Part shown: positions 24,189-32,745 of the stretch, one piece after another
Numbering within the stretch: the first letter of the stretch is position 1
Layout: each line of letters begins with the position of its first letter
Assembly: GCA_023411265.1 (NCBI GenBank)
Contig: JAEYOX010000099.1
Coordinates: forward strand, 1-45,274
DNA from: Bacteroidota bacterium
Lineage (GTDB): Bacteria; Bacteroidota; Bacteroidia; Flavobacteriales; Weeksellaceae
Reading direction: 5' to 3'
DNA: 45,274 nt
The notes under the pieces: generated by a model
What the model saw: only the letters and a program-made list of their open reading frames with translations
What the model was told of the DNA's origin: nothing
Databases searched by the model: none
Position numbers and translations under genes: made by a program

Positions 24189-26621
24189 CTATAAAGCGGG
24201 AAATTTTTTCGGATGAATTTCGGTAAACAGTCCATATATCTTCTCCAATATATCATCCACAGACGGTTTGCTGAAATAATCACCGTCGCTGGCATATGGC
24301 GGACGGTGATTTTCTGCCGTTATAGTGAGCGGATCACTATCGAGGAACCGGAATGCTTTCTGCTTTTCCAAAACTTGCTGTAGGATAAAAGCCGAAGTTC
24401 CACCTTCGACATCTTCATCAATTACCACAAGACGGTTGGTTTTTTTAACACTTTCGGAAATTTCATGAGTCAAATCGAAAGGAATAAGTGACTGAACATC
24501 AATAACTTCTGCTGATATTCCCAACGTTTCTAATTCTGAAGCTGCTTCCGATACGAGTCTCCAAGTGGATCCATAGGTAACTAATGTAACGTCTTTTCCT
24601 TCTTTTGTGACTTCTATTTTTCCCACAGGAACGGTAAATTCACCTAAGTTATCTGGCTGTTTTTCTTTCAAGCGATAACCGTTGAGACACTCTACAATGA
24701 GCGCAGGTTCGTCGCTCTGCAGCATGGTATTATAAAAACCTGCAGCTTTTGTAAGATTTCGCGGAACTAAAATATTGATTCCTTTAGAGAGATTTATAAT
24801 TCCTGCCATTGGAGATCCTGAGTGCCAAATTCCTTCCAGTCGATGACCACGGGTACGGATAATGAGCGGCGCTTTTTGTCCGCCCCGGGTGCGATATTGC
24901 ACGGTGGCAAGATCATCACTCATTCCCTGAAGGCAATAAAGAATATAATCTAAATACTGAATTTCTGCAATGGGCCTCAATCCGCGCATAGCCATTCCAA
25001 TACCTTGTCCCAGGATAGTAGCCTCACGAATTCCGGTATCAGCAACTCGCAACTCACCGTATTTTTCCTGCATTCCTTCAAGGCCTTGGTTTACGTCACC
25101 AATATTACCGGTATCTTCACCAAAGATCAGCGATTCAGGATATTTTTCAAAAATCTTATCAAAATTATTCCGGACAACTACTCTTCCGTCTACTTCCGGC
25201 GAACTCTCACTGAAAATCGGTTTTACTTCTTTAATCTCGGTAGCTTTCCATTGCGATTGTGAATATAAATGTGAGGAGTAATTGTCTTTTTCCACAGCAA
25301 AAATTTCATCATATTTTTTTTGAAGTTCTTTTCTTTCTGGTGAAACTGAACCACGTGTCAACAATAAGGTTTTTCTGGCAAGATGAAAAACATCTCTTTT
25401 CGCTACAGAAACTAATCCATTAAACTTGCTTATTTCCGTTGAAACGCCTTCATTTTCAGCGTTAAGTTTTTCTACTAAAGGCAGAATCTGATTTTTAAGG
25501 GAAATGATGGGTTGTTGATAATCATCCCATGCTTTTTTTTGTCCTTCCTTTACCGTTTTTTTAGCTTCTGCATCTATTGCATCAAGTTCTTCTGAAGTTG
25601 CCAGAATCTCTTCCTGTCCTTCTATTTCTACGGAATAACTCAGAATCCACTCACGAAATTTTACAAGGCCATCATATTCACTTTCCCAGGTCAGCCTTTC
25701 TTCATTTTTGTAACGTTCGTGCGATCCTGACGTGGAGTGTCCCTGCGGTTGGGTTACTTCTATTACATGAACTACTACGGGAATACTTTCTGTTCTTGCA
25801 AAATGTTCAGCCTTTGCGTATGCATCCAATAAGGCAGCATAATCCCAGGCTTTCACCTGAATAATTTCGCAGCCTTGGTTCTCCCCTTCCTTTCTTTGAA
25901 AACCAGAGAGCATTTCTGCGATATCTGCTTTAGCACGCTGATTGTGTGTAGGAACTGAAATTCCGTAACCATCATCCCAAATTGAAACGATCATAGGAAC
26001 CTGCAAAGCACATGCAGCGTTCAGGGTTTCCCAAAAGTGACCTTCCGCAGTAGAGGCGTCACCAATAGTTCCGAAGGCAACCTCGTTCCCACCATTAGAA
26101 AACTTCTGTGAGCCTTCAAATTTAATCTGTTTGAAAACTTTGGAGGCTTGAGCGAGACCCAATAATCTGGGCATTTGTCCACCGGTTGGGGAAATATCAG
26201 AAGAAATATTTTTAAGTTTAGTCAAATCCTTCCAACTGCCGTCTTCATTCAAAGTTCGGGAGGCGAAGTGGCCGTTCATTTGTCTTCCCGCTGAAGCTGG
26301 TTCGCGGGTTATGTCGGTATCTGCATACAATTGTGCGTAAAAACTTTCTACGGTCAAAACGTTTACCGCCAATGCAAATGTCTGGTCTCTGTAGTACCCT
26401 GAACGCCAGTCACCATCACGGAATACTTTCGCCATTGCTAGTTGGGGAAGTTCTTTCCCGTCTCCAAAAATTCCGAATTTGGCCTTTCCTGTCAACACTT
26501 CCCTTCTTCCAAGAAGGGACATCTCTCTTGAAATACGCCCCAATTGATAATCGCGAAGCACGGATTTTTTAAAATCTTCAAAGGAAATCTGCTGTGTATC
26601 TATATAGGTAGTCTGCATCAT
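24189..26621 (-). CDS. Fused alpha/beta E1 of a branched-chain 2-oxoacid dehydrogenase
   Basis: An 810-residue thiamine-pyrophosphate enzyme joining both E1 subunits in one chain. The alpha half (about 1-440) has GRREVLTGKAKFGIFGDGKE, the TPP motif from GDAS (187-190) to N201 and IWDDGYGIS (214-221), plus the His-rich phosphorylation-loop-like segment QPQGHSTSGSHERYK. The beta half (about 475-800) has FGEDTGNIGDVNQGL, GIREATILGQGIGMAM and LVVIDEDVEGGTSAF. It decarboxylates 2-oxoacids from Val, Leu and Ile (possibly pyruvate) and passes the acyl group to an E2 not in the window; lpdA nearby could be its E3. Such fusions are usual in Bacteroidota. Two ATG codons sit at the start, and the first is used here. 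Confidence 0.92.
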   Translation of the reverse strand: MMQTTYIDTQQISFEDFKKSVLRDYQLGRISREMSLLGRREVLTGKAKFGIFGDGKELPQLAMAKVFRDGDWRSGYYRDQTFALAVNVLTVESFYAQLYADTDITREPASAGRQMNGHFASRTLNEDGSWKDLTKLKNISSDISPTGGQMPRLLGLAQASKVFKQIKFEGSQKFSNGGNEVAFGTIGDASTAEGHFWETLNAACALQVPMIVSIWDDGYGISVPTHNQRAKADIAEMLSGFQRKEGENQGCEIIQVKAWDYAALLDAYAKAEHFARTESIPVVVHVIEVTQPQGHSTSGSHERYKNEERLTWESEYDGLVKFREWILSYSVEIEGQEEILATSEELDAIDAEAKKTVKEGQKKAWDDYQQPIISLKNQILPLVEKLNAENEGVSTEISKFNGLVSVAKRDVFHLARKTLLLTRGSVSPERKELQKKYDEIFAVEKDNYSSHLYSQSQWKATEIKEVKPIFSESSPEVDGRVVVRNNFDKIFEKYPESLIFGEDTGNIGDVNQGLEGMQEKYGELRVADTGIREATILGQGIGMAMRGLRPIAEIQYLDYILYCLQGMSDDLATVQYRTRGGQKAPLIIRTRGHRLEGIWHSGSPMAGIINLSKGINILVPRNLTKAAGFYNTMLQSDEPALIVECLNGYRLKEKQPDNLGEFTVPVGKIEVTKEGKDVTLVTYGSTWRLVSEAASELETLGISAEVIDVQSLIPFDLTHEISESVKKTNRLVVIDEDVEGGTSAFILQQVLEKQKAFRFLDSDPLTITAENHRPPYASDGDYFSKPSVDDILEKIYGLFTEIHPKKFPAL

Positions 26622-26637
26622 GATTTGTTATATTCAG

Positions 26638-26645
26638 CAAAGATA
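26638..26645 (-). promoter_or_regulatory. -7 box of the E1 fusion gene
   Basis: Minus-strand TATCTTTG is a perfect -7 box 16 bases upstream of the ATG at 26621. No clear -33 TTG was found. Confidence 0.5.
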
Positions 26646-26662
26646 GGAAAATTGTACTTTTG

Positions 26663-26703
26663 CTTAAAAAAAAGAATCTTCCGGTGTTTCACAACAGCGG
26701 AAG
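26663..26703 (-). terminator. Terminator of the small lipoprotein gene
   Basis: CTTCCG/CGGAAG plus an inner TGTT/AACA pairing give a 10-bp stem with one mismatch and a 4-base loop, followed on the minus strand by ATTC and eight T. It lies about 60 bases after the lipoprotein stop. Confidence 0.75.
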
Positions 26704-26761
26704 AAAAAAAACACAAATGATGAAAAAAAATTTATTGAATTATAATTTTAATAATTTATCT

Positions 26762-26959
26762 TTATTTACGTGGAGGAGGAAGGGGATCTCCTGGTAAAAT
26801 ACTTAAATCTTTGCCTTGTACAGAATCCCGAGCCATTGCTGAGTTTTCCATTACTTCCAGATTAGCATTATCCTCTGGGCTGATCATATCATCGTGAGGG
26901 CGGCAAGACACTGTACCTAATAGTGTAAGTACAAATGCAGAAAGAATTAGCTTTTTCAT
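26762..26959 (-). CDS. Small secreted lipoprotein with proline-rich end
   Basis: A 65-residue lipoprotein: a signal peptide with lipobox TVSC (Cys19), then an acidic, asparagine-rich mature part (SPEDNANLEVMENSAM) and a proline-rich end, GDPLPPPRK. The mature protein is only about 46 residues and has no recognised domain. I recall similar short lipoproteins with DPP-type ends in Chryseobacterium-like genomes, without known function. It has a strong promoter of its own, a good terminator, and diverges from a membrane-spanning TPR/AraC regulator, which suggests it is the regulator's target or signal. It could also be an unrelated small envelope protein. Confidence 0.75.
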   Translation of the reverse strand: MKKLILSAFVLTLLGTVSCRPHDDMISPEDNANLEVMENSAMARDSVQGKDLSILPGDPLPPPRK

Positions 26960-27011
26960 AATATTTTATTTTGTTATTATAGTTGTTAAAAATCCGTTTG
27001 ATTTTCTTTGA

Positions 27012-27044
27012 CAAATGTATGGCAAGCTCTCTACATTGTTCAAA
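27012..27044 (-). promoter_or_regulatory. Strong consensus promoter of the small lipoprotein
   Basis: On the minus strand TTTG, a 21-base spacer and TACATTTG fit the flavobacterial consensus in full. The -7 box ends 52 bases before the ATG at 26959. It is one of the two best promoter matches in the window, with the same 21-base spacing as the other one at 36696. Confidence 0.75.
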
Positions 27045-27049
27045 TAATT

Positions 27050-27059
27050 CCACCGGTGG
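27050..27059. promoter_or_regulatory. CCACCGGTGG palindrome, candidate operator
   Basis: A perfect 10-bp GC-rich palindrome inside AT-rich DNA, five bases upstream of the -33 element of the lipoprotein promoter, where class II activators often bind. It lies between that promoter and the divergent TPR/AraC regulator gene. AraC-type proteins usually bind direct repeats, so its partner may be another regulator. Confidence 0.4.
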
Positions 27060-27180
27060 TTTATAAAAAATTACAGGGAAATTAACAAAAGCAGTGCGGT
27101 TTTTTAAAAAAAATAGGCGTAAATTCGCAATTGCTGTTCTTGTAAAACAGGTAAAAGATAAAAATAAAGAGTTTAATTAG

Positions 27181-28995
27181 ATGATTTTCAGGAACTTTAT
27201 AATAACCCTGCTATTAGCATTCCCCTGTTATTTTCTTTACGGTCAAAATAATTATTCTAACGAATTAACCTACGAACAAATTGAAAAAAGAATAGATGCT
27301 GCCCACGATAACGAGGTAGAATTATGGAAAATGATCCGGATTTACATCGAAAAAGCTAAACATGATCAAAATCCTGAAGCATTATTATTTGCTTACAGAT
27401 ATGGAAGCGCCTTTTCCAAATCTCCCGAAAATCTGAAATATGCGGATAGTGCCTTAACCATTGGCAAAGCTTCTAAAGACAAGAAATTACTTGCCAATGC
27501 TTATCTAAATAGAGGTATTGTTTTTATGACGAATGTTAAATATGAAAAAGCTTTATCGGACATTCTCATTTCTCACCAATATGCTGAAGAAATTGATAGT
27601 GACTACATTCTCTATAAGAGCAAATATTTAATCTCGCAGAATAAAGTATATCTAGGTTTGTATGAAGATGCAAATAACGAGTTGAGGGAATGTATTGCTT
27701 TTTTTAAAAAAAACCAGAATAATTCCACTTTAGGCAAAGATTATCAAACTTACTATTTGTATTCTATGATGAGCTTGATAGATACCAATTCAAGACTAGG
27801 CCGTCATCAGGAAAACAAACCTTTACTAAATGAAGCGTTTGCCTATGTTCAACAGAACAAATTAGAACAATTTTTTCCCTACTTTATTTCATTACAAGGA
27901 ACCGATTTATTTTATCGGAAAGATTATAACAACGCCATTAAAAAATTAACTCAGGCATTAAAACTGTACAAGGACCAGTGGAACCATATTACAGAGGTAT
28001 TCTATCTCGGAAAATCTTATTGGAATTTGGGGAAGCCTCATATTGCTGTGAAATATTTCGAAACCATTGATAAAGAATATAACAAATCGAACAACCTTGA
28101 ACCTCAATTTCGGGAAGCGTATGAACTTCTGATTCGTTATAATGATTCTATAAAAAACCGGGATTTGCAGCTGGAGTACATTAATAAACTGATGCAACTC
28201 GATAAATCCTATGAGAAAAATTATAAATATCTTTCTTCCACCCTGCATAAACAGTATGATACCAAAAAACTGATAGAAGAAAAAGAAAAAATTGAAAGTT
28301 CCCTGAAAACAAGGGATACTATTATTTATCTCTTATTTGCCGGAATATTAATCATCGTAGGAATGTCTTTATATCGGATTTATCATATTCAAATTACTTA
28401 CAGAAAAAGGTTCAATGAACTGATCTCTGAAAAAAACATCGAAACAACTTCCGGTTCAGTAAGTTCGCATGAATCTCCATCCTCTATAAACGAAGATACC
28501 GCTGAATATACAACAACAATTTCTAAAAAGGAAAAAATCGGTGATCCGCATTTGATTAGTGAACAACAACTTGAAAGCTTTTCGCCTCTCAGTTATTACA
28601 GTAAAATTCCGGGAATCAATCCGCAGGTGGTGGAAAATGTTCTGGCACAGCTGGAAGCATTTGAAGCGGAGCACGGTTTTCTGGATAATCAGGTTTCCCA
28701 AAAACAACTTAGCGAAACTTTCGGAACCAATTCTACCTATCTTTCCCGAATTATCAATGTGTATAAGGGGAAAAAATTCAGTACCTATATCAATGATTTG
28801 AGGTTAGATTATATCCTGCATCATCTGAAAACCGACTGGACATATCTGAAAAAAGATGTGAAAGAGCTTTCTCAGATTACAGGTTTCAACAGTGCAGAAA
28901 ATTTCTCGGATAATTTCCAGCGGAAATTTAAGATCAAACCTTCATATTTCGTTAAACTAATGAAGGAAAAAATAGAAAGTACGGAACAGGATTAA
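27181..28995 (+). CDS. Membrane-spanning TPR/AraC-family regulator
   Basis: A 604-residue one-component regulator. A signal peptide (1-21, CYFLYGQ) leads to a periplasmic region of about 350 residues with tetratricopeptide-like repeats (ANAYLNRGIVFMTNVKYEKALSDI and later copies around 250-300). One membrane helix (about 380-400, IYLLFAGILIIVGMSLY) follows, then a cytoplasmic linker and an AraC-type double helix-turn-helix (about 495-600, with VSQKQLSETFGTNSTYLSRIINVYKG and VKELSQITGFNSAENFSDNFQRKFKI). The layout resembles other Bacteroidota regulators that sense outside the membrane and bind DNA inside. The ligand is unknown; the divergent small lipoprotein is a natural candidate for target or partner. 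The start at 27181 is the only ATG that keeps the signal peptide. Confidence 0.88.
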   Translation: MIFRNFIITLLLAFPCYFLYGQNNYSNELTYEQIEKRIDAAHDNEVELWKMIRIYIEKAKHDQNPEALLFAYRYGSAFSKSPENLKYADSALTIGKASKDKKLLANAYLNRGIVFMTNVKYEKALSDILISHQYAEEIDSDYILYKSKYLISQNKVYLGLYEDANNELRECIAFFKKNQNNSTLGKDYQTYYLYSMMSLIDTNSRLGRHQENKPLLNEAFAYVQQNKLEQFFPYFISLQGTDLFYRKDYNNAIKKLTQALKLYKDQWNHITEVFYLGKSYWNLGKPHIAVKYFETIDKEYNKSNNLEPQFREAYELLIRYNDSIKNRDLQLEYINKLMQLDKSYEKNYKYLSSTLHKQYDTKKLIEEKEKIESSLKTRDTIIYLLFAGILIIVGMSLYRIYHIQITYRKRFNELISEKNIETTSGSVSSHESPSSINEDTAEYTTTISKKEKIGDPHLISEQQLESFSPLSYYSKIPGINPQVVENVLAQLEAFEAEHGFLDNQVSQKQLSETFGTNSTYLSRIINVYKGKKFSTYINDLRLDYILHHLKTDWTYLKKDVKELSQITGFNSAENFSDNFQRKFKIKPSYFVKLMKEKIESTEQD

Positions 28996-29007
28996 GGATT
29001 ATAACGT

Positions 29008-29985
29008 TTAGAATTTTCTCTCAATAACGTAATCCAGCATCAGCCTCAGAGATTTTTTGGCTTCGGAATCCGGAAACTCATTCAGAAGGTTCTTGGCTTT
29101 TTCCTGAAAATCTTTCATCACGGTGATAGCATACTGCAAACCGCCGGATTCTTTCACAAACCCGATCAGTTCCTTTACTTTTTTAGAATTGTGGTTGTGA
29201 CGTTTTATAATATTAAAATAATATTTACGGTCGGCTTCATTAGCGATAGACAACGCATGAATGAGCGGCAGCGTCATTTTTTGTTCCTTGATGTCAATTC
29301 CCACCGGTTTGCCGATGACATTGGAACTGAGATAATCAAACAAATCATCCTTTATCTGAAAGGCCATTCCGGTGAAAGTTCCGAAATCCTGCATTTTTTT
29401 CGCTAAAATCTCATCTGCATTATTGGAAAGCACACCCACTTCGCAACATGCGGCGATTAAAGTGGCTGTTTTCTGGCGGATAATTTCGTAATATACTTCC
29501 TCGGTAATATCCAGTTTGCGGGCTTTTTCCAACTGAAGCAATTCTCCTTCAGACATCTCCCGGATGGTTCTGGAGATCACTGCCAACAAATCAAAATCTT
29601 TATTATCTGTAGAAAGAAGCACTGATTTGGAAAGTAAATAATCTCCCACCAGAACTGCAATTTTATTTTTCCACAACGCATTGATAGAGAAAAAATTGCG
29701 TCGTTTAAAACTTTCATCTACGACATCGTCGTGCACCAAAGTTGCGGTATGGATAAGTTCGATCATAGAAGCACCACGAAATGTTTTTTCATTGATATTT
29801 CCCACCAGTTTTGCACAAAGAAATACAAACATCGGGCGCATTTGCTTTCCTTTTGTGGTCACGATAAAACGGGTGACCCTATCCAAAAGCGGAACATTAC
29901 TCTGCATCGATTGATAAAACTTCTCTTCAAAAAGTTTCATTTCGCCGGCTATAGGTTTTTTGATTTCTTCTACGATGTTCGCCAC
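29008..29985 (-). CDS. All-trans polyprenyl diphosphate synthase
   Basis: Adds isopentenyl diphosphate to an allylic primer to make the long isoprenoid side chain of menaquinone (or ubiquinone in other phyla); cytoplasmic, 325 residues. The first aspartate-rich motif is Asp86-Asp87-x-x-Asp90 (HDDVVDE), the second is Asp213-Asp214-x-x-Asp217 (FQIKDDLFDY). KGKQMRP is the family's KxxR-P region. I start at the GTG at 29985 (MANIVEEIKKP), which matches homologues; a TTG at 30027 would add 14 residues. It closes the minus-strand block after the propeller-like protein with a 64-base gap. Confidence 0.93.
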   Translation of the reverse strand: MANIVEEIKKPIAGEMKLFEEKFYQSMQSNVPLLDRVTRFIVTTKGKQMRPMFVFLCAKLVGNINEKTFRGASMIELIHTATLVHDDVVDESFKRRNFFSINALWKNKIAVLVGDYLLSKSVLLSTDNKDFDLLAVISRTIREMSEGELLQLEKARKLDITEEVYYEIIRQKTATLIAACCEVGVLSNNADEILAKKMQDFGTFTGMAFQIKDDLFDYLSSNVIGKPVGIDIKEQKMTLPLIHALSIANEADRKYYFNIIKRHNHNSKKVKELIGFVKESGGLQYAITVMKDFQEKAKNLLNEFPDSEAKKSLRLMLDYVIERKF

Positions 29986-30049
29986 AAAAAAAGATAAATT
30001 GGATGAATGAGCTGATTTGCTCAGCAAATATAATTTATTTTATGTAATA

Positions 30050-30940
30050 TCATGTTCTCGTCAATTCCCAAAAATCAAGTTTGTCTTTCGGAATGAAATA
30101 GAACGAAGGCGGTTTTCTGAATAATTTAAAATGAAAAGCTTCTCCGGATATAAAAATTCCGCTTTCATCCACCTCAATTCCTTCTATCTGACCTAAGGAA
30201 AGTGCATTGCCAAGATAATACTTTTTTGGTTTCTGACTGAAAAAATATCCGGTCTCATCCTCCTGAAATATGGTTAGATACACCTCCAGTTTTTTCGTAT
30301 AGCCAATAATGTAAAGGTGATTTTTGAAATAAGCAGCATCGGTTGCCAGATATCCCAAGTCGTATGTTTCCAGTTTTTCAGCATGCTGAATTTCCTCATA
30401 TTTTACTGGATCCAAGCGATAATGTGTTGTTTGATAGGATTGCCATTCTTTCGTAAAAAGATGCAAAAAGCCATCTCTGAAAATTAAACACTCGGCATCC
30501 CAATTGTTTCGGTGAGATTTTTTTAGAAATTCCTTTTGCTGAGGATATTGAAACGGAATTTCGCGAAAGTCCTGAACACTGTCTTTCCGAATACGATAAA
30601 TTTTCAGATCTTCTCTGTTTCCCTTATTATTCCCAAAATCTCCGATATAAAAATACTCTTCGTCAGCAGTGATGGCTTCCCAATCTTTATTTATAAGACC
30701 GGTTTCTATTTTGCGGGTAATTTCTCCGTTTTCAGGATCTAACTCAAAAATTTCTGAAGAATTTCCGCTGTCATTGATGGTGTATAATTTTCCGTTTAAA
30801 AAACTTAGACCTGAGTTTTCCTTCAAACTGTCTGAAAGTACAGATGTCCGGTACTTCCTTATTTTCAACCAATCAACACGTTGTGCCTGGACATGAACAG
30901 ACAGAAAAACAATGAAAATTAATAAGATCCTTGGTCTCAC
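30050..30940 (-). CDS. Secreted propeller-like hypothetical protein
   Basis: An unrecognised 296-residue protein with a signal peptide (about 1-19, SVHVQAQ). The mature part has recurring beta motifs such as GLSFLNGKLYTINDSGNSSEIFELD, WEAITADEEYFYIGDFGN and GIEVDESGIFISGE, which look like blades of a beta-propeller, as in SdiA-regulated and esterase-like phytase families; no enzyme motif is certain. It starts with GTG at 30940, four bases overlapping the TGA of the DUF1275 gene (GTGA), so translation is probably coupled. It ends an operon-like run rlmN, DUF1275, this gene. Confidence 0.7.
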   Translation of the reverse strand: MRPRILLIFIVFLSVHVQAQRVDWLKIRKYRTSVLSDSLKENSGLSFLNGKLYTINDSGNSSEIFELDPENGEITRKIETGLINKDWEAITADEEYFYIGDFGNNKGNREDLKIYRIRKDSVQDFREIPFQYPQQKEFLKKSHRNNWDAECLIFRDGFLHLFTKEWQSYQTTHYRLDPVKYEEIQHAEKLETYDLGYLATDAAYFKNHLYIIGYTKKLEVYLTIFQEDETGYFFSQKPKKYYLGNALSLGQIEGIEVDESGIFISGEAFHFKLFRKPPSFYFIPKDKLDFWELTRT

Positions 30941-31653
30941 GATTTTCTTTTTAAGAGTAAAAACCTGATTTTCATAAAATCATAAAGCAATCCTAATAGT
31001 AAAAGTACACTTCCTAGAAGAAGAGATTTCATACCGAACGGGCCATATAATAGTCCACCCACAATTCCACCGGCAAAAAACATCCAAATAATGGTGAGAC
31101 GAAGCTTTATAGATTTGATAAGTCTGGATTTGTGACGGCGATTTTTGTAGAAAAAAAGCTGTGAAAACTCAATTCCCATATCGGTAAAAAGTCCGGTGAG
31201 GTGTGTTGTTCGCACTACAGCATTAGAAATTCTGGTTACCAAAGCGTTCTGCATTCCCATTGAAAAAAGAAGTGAAAAAGCAATAATATCCGGATTTATG
31301 GACAGTAAATATTCGCTGCTGAATGCGATAACAAACAAGATGATTGCTTCTCCGATTGTGGGAATAATGTAAATGAGATTTTCTCTTACTCTTGAATACA
31401 CTTCCACCATGAAATTGGAAAAAAAAGCACCAAGGAAAAAGAAAAAAACATATAATGCGATATGAAAAGCAGTTTGAAATTTCTGCTCGAATGCTGCTCC
31501 CACGAAAAAAGCAAAATGTCCTGTTACATTGGTGGTGAGTTTCTGAACAGATAAAAAACCGATCACATTCACCAATCCGGCAACAAATCCGAGCAAGGAA
31601 GCAATTCCAAGATTGTGTTTCTCAGTTCGGGTTTTTCCCTTATGATAGAACAT
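30937..31653 (-). CDS. DUF1275 (YoaK-like) membrane protein
   Basis: Integral membrane protein of 238 residues with about six transmembrane helices, of the DUF1275/YoaK family. Visible marks are LGFVAGLVNVIGF near the N-terminus, NVTGHFA, and MGMQNALVTRISNAVVRTTHLTG in the middle. The function is unknown; transport has been suggested but not shown. Its ATG shares one base with the TAA of rlmN (TAATG) and its stop overlaps the next start by four bases, so all three genes are translationally tight. Why a membrane protein follows rlmN is unclear. Confidence 0.88.
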   Translation of the reverse strand: MFYHKGKTRTEKHNLGIASLLGFVAGLVNVIGFLSVQKLTTNVTGHFAFFVGAAFEQKFQTAFHIALYVFFFFLGAFFSNFMVEVYSRVRENLIYIIPTIGEAIILFVIAFSSEYLLSINPDIIAFSLLFSMGMQNALVTRISNAVVRTTHLTGLFTDMGIEFSQLFFYKNRRHKSRLIKSIKLRLTIIWMFFAGGIVGGLLYGPFGMKSLLLGSVLLLLGLLYDFMKIRFLLLKRKS

Positions 31654-32687
31654 TACGCCCCATTTTTATTGGCTAACTGTCCACACGCTGCATCGATATC
31701 GCCGCCTCTGCTTCTTCGAATCAACACGTTGATTCCTGCTTTTTCCAACTCGCGAACATATTTCTCTTCCGCTTTTATGCTCCGGTGATCAAACTTTCCT
31801 TCTCCAATAGGATTATATTGAATTAGATTTACCTTAGACGGTACTTGTCTACAATACCTGATGAGGGCTTTGATGTCTTCATCCTTATCATTAATTCCGC
31901 CCCAAACACAATATTCAAAAGTAATCTGTGAACCTGTTTTGGAATACCAGTATTGCAGCGATTCCATAATTTCAGTTAGGGGAAATTTTGAAGAAAAAGG
32001 CATAATTTCATTTCGGGTTTCTTCTATTGCAGAGTGAAGAGACACCGCGAGTTTCACTTTCAGTTCTTCATCGGCCAGCATTTTAATCATTTTAGGAATT
32101 CCTGATGTAGAAACAGTAATTCTACGCGGCGACATTCCCAAACCTTCAGGTTCTGTGATTTTTCTGATGGCTTCTACAACATTTTTATAATTCATCATCG
32201 GCTCGCCCATGCCCATGAATACAATGTTGGAAAGCGGCCGGTTGAAATATAATTTGCTCTGCCTGTCAATTAATGCTACCTGATCTACTATTTCGGCCAC
32301 CTCCAGATTCCGCATCCTTTTAAGTTTTGCCGTAGCACAAAACTCACAGTTAAGTGAACAACCCACCTGTGAGGAAACACAAGCTGTGCTGCGGGTTTCC
32401 GTAGGAATTAAAACCGATTCCACCAGCAAACCGTCATGAAGTTTGACTCCATTTTTGATGGTTCCGTCTGTAGATTTCTGTAACTGATCTACAGAAACCG
32501 GATTGATAATGAACTCTTTAGAAAGCTGATCCCTCAGATCCTTTGAGATATTTGTCATTTCATCAATGGAATGCAGATTTTTGCTCCACAGCCAGTCATA
32601 CACCTGTTTTGCACGAAAAGGCTTTTCCCCCAAAGTTTCAAAATAAGCTTTGAGTTCGTCCAGTGATAAAGTTCGGATATCTTTCAT
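31653..32687 (-). CDS. rlmN: Dual-specificity 23S rRNA/tRNA adenine-C2 methyltransferase
   Basis: Radical SAM enzyme that methylates C2 of A2503 in 23S rRNA and A37 in several tRNAs; this tunes decoding accuracy and is cytoplasmic. The 4Fe-4S motif CxxxCxxC is Cys110, Cys114, Cys117 (GCSLNCEFC). The methyl-carrying Cys is Cys335 in DIDAACGQL. Family blocks VFMGMGEPMMNY and VSLHSAIEETRNEIMP are present and the 344-residue length is normal. It starts 58 bases after queA on the same strand, but a strong terminator lies between, so its transcription may be separate. Confidence 0.97.
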   Translation of the reverse strand: MKDIRTLSLDELKAYFETLGEKPFRAKQVYDWLWSKNLHSIDEMTNISKDLRDQLSKEFIINPVSVDQLQKSTDGTIKNGVKLHDGLLVESVLIPTETRSTACVSSQVGCSLNCEFCATAKLKRMRNLEVAEIVDQVALIDRQSKLYFNRPLSNIVFMGMGEPMMNYKNVVEAIRKITEPEGLGMSPRRITVSTSGIPKMIKMLADEELKVKLAVSLHSAIEETRNEIMPFSSKFPLTEIMESLQYWYSKTGSQITFEYCVWGGINDKDEDIKALIRYCRQVPSKVNLIQYNPIGEGKFDHRSIKAEEKYVRELEKAGINVLIRRSRGGDIDAACGQLANKNGA

Positions 32688-32693
32688 TTCAAA

Positions 32694-32737
32694 TTAAAAA
32701 AGCAGAGAATCATGATAATATCCAGTTCTTCTCTGCT
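32694..32737 (-). terminator. Terminator of queA
   Basis: On the minus strand AGCAGAGAA and TTCTCTGCT make a 9-bp stem with a 19-base loop, followed by five to six T. It lies between queA and rlmN, showing that they may not be a simple operon. Confidence 0.75.
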
Positions 32738-32745
32738 TCATATTA

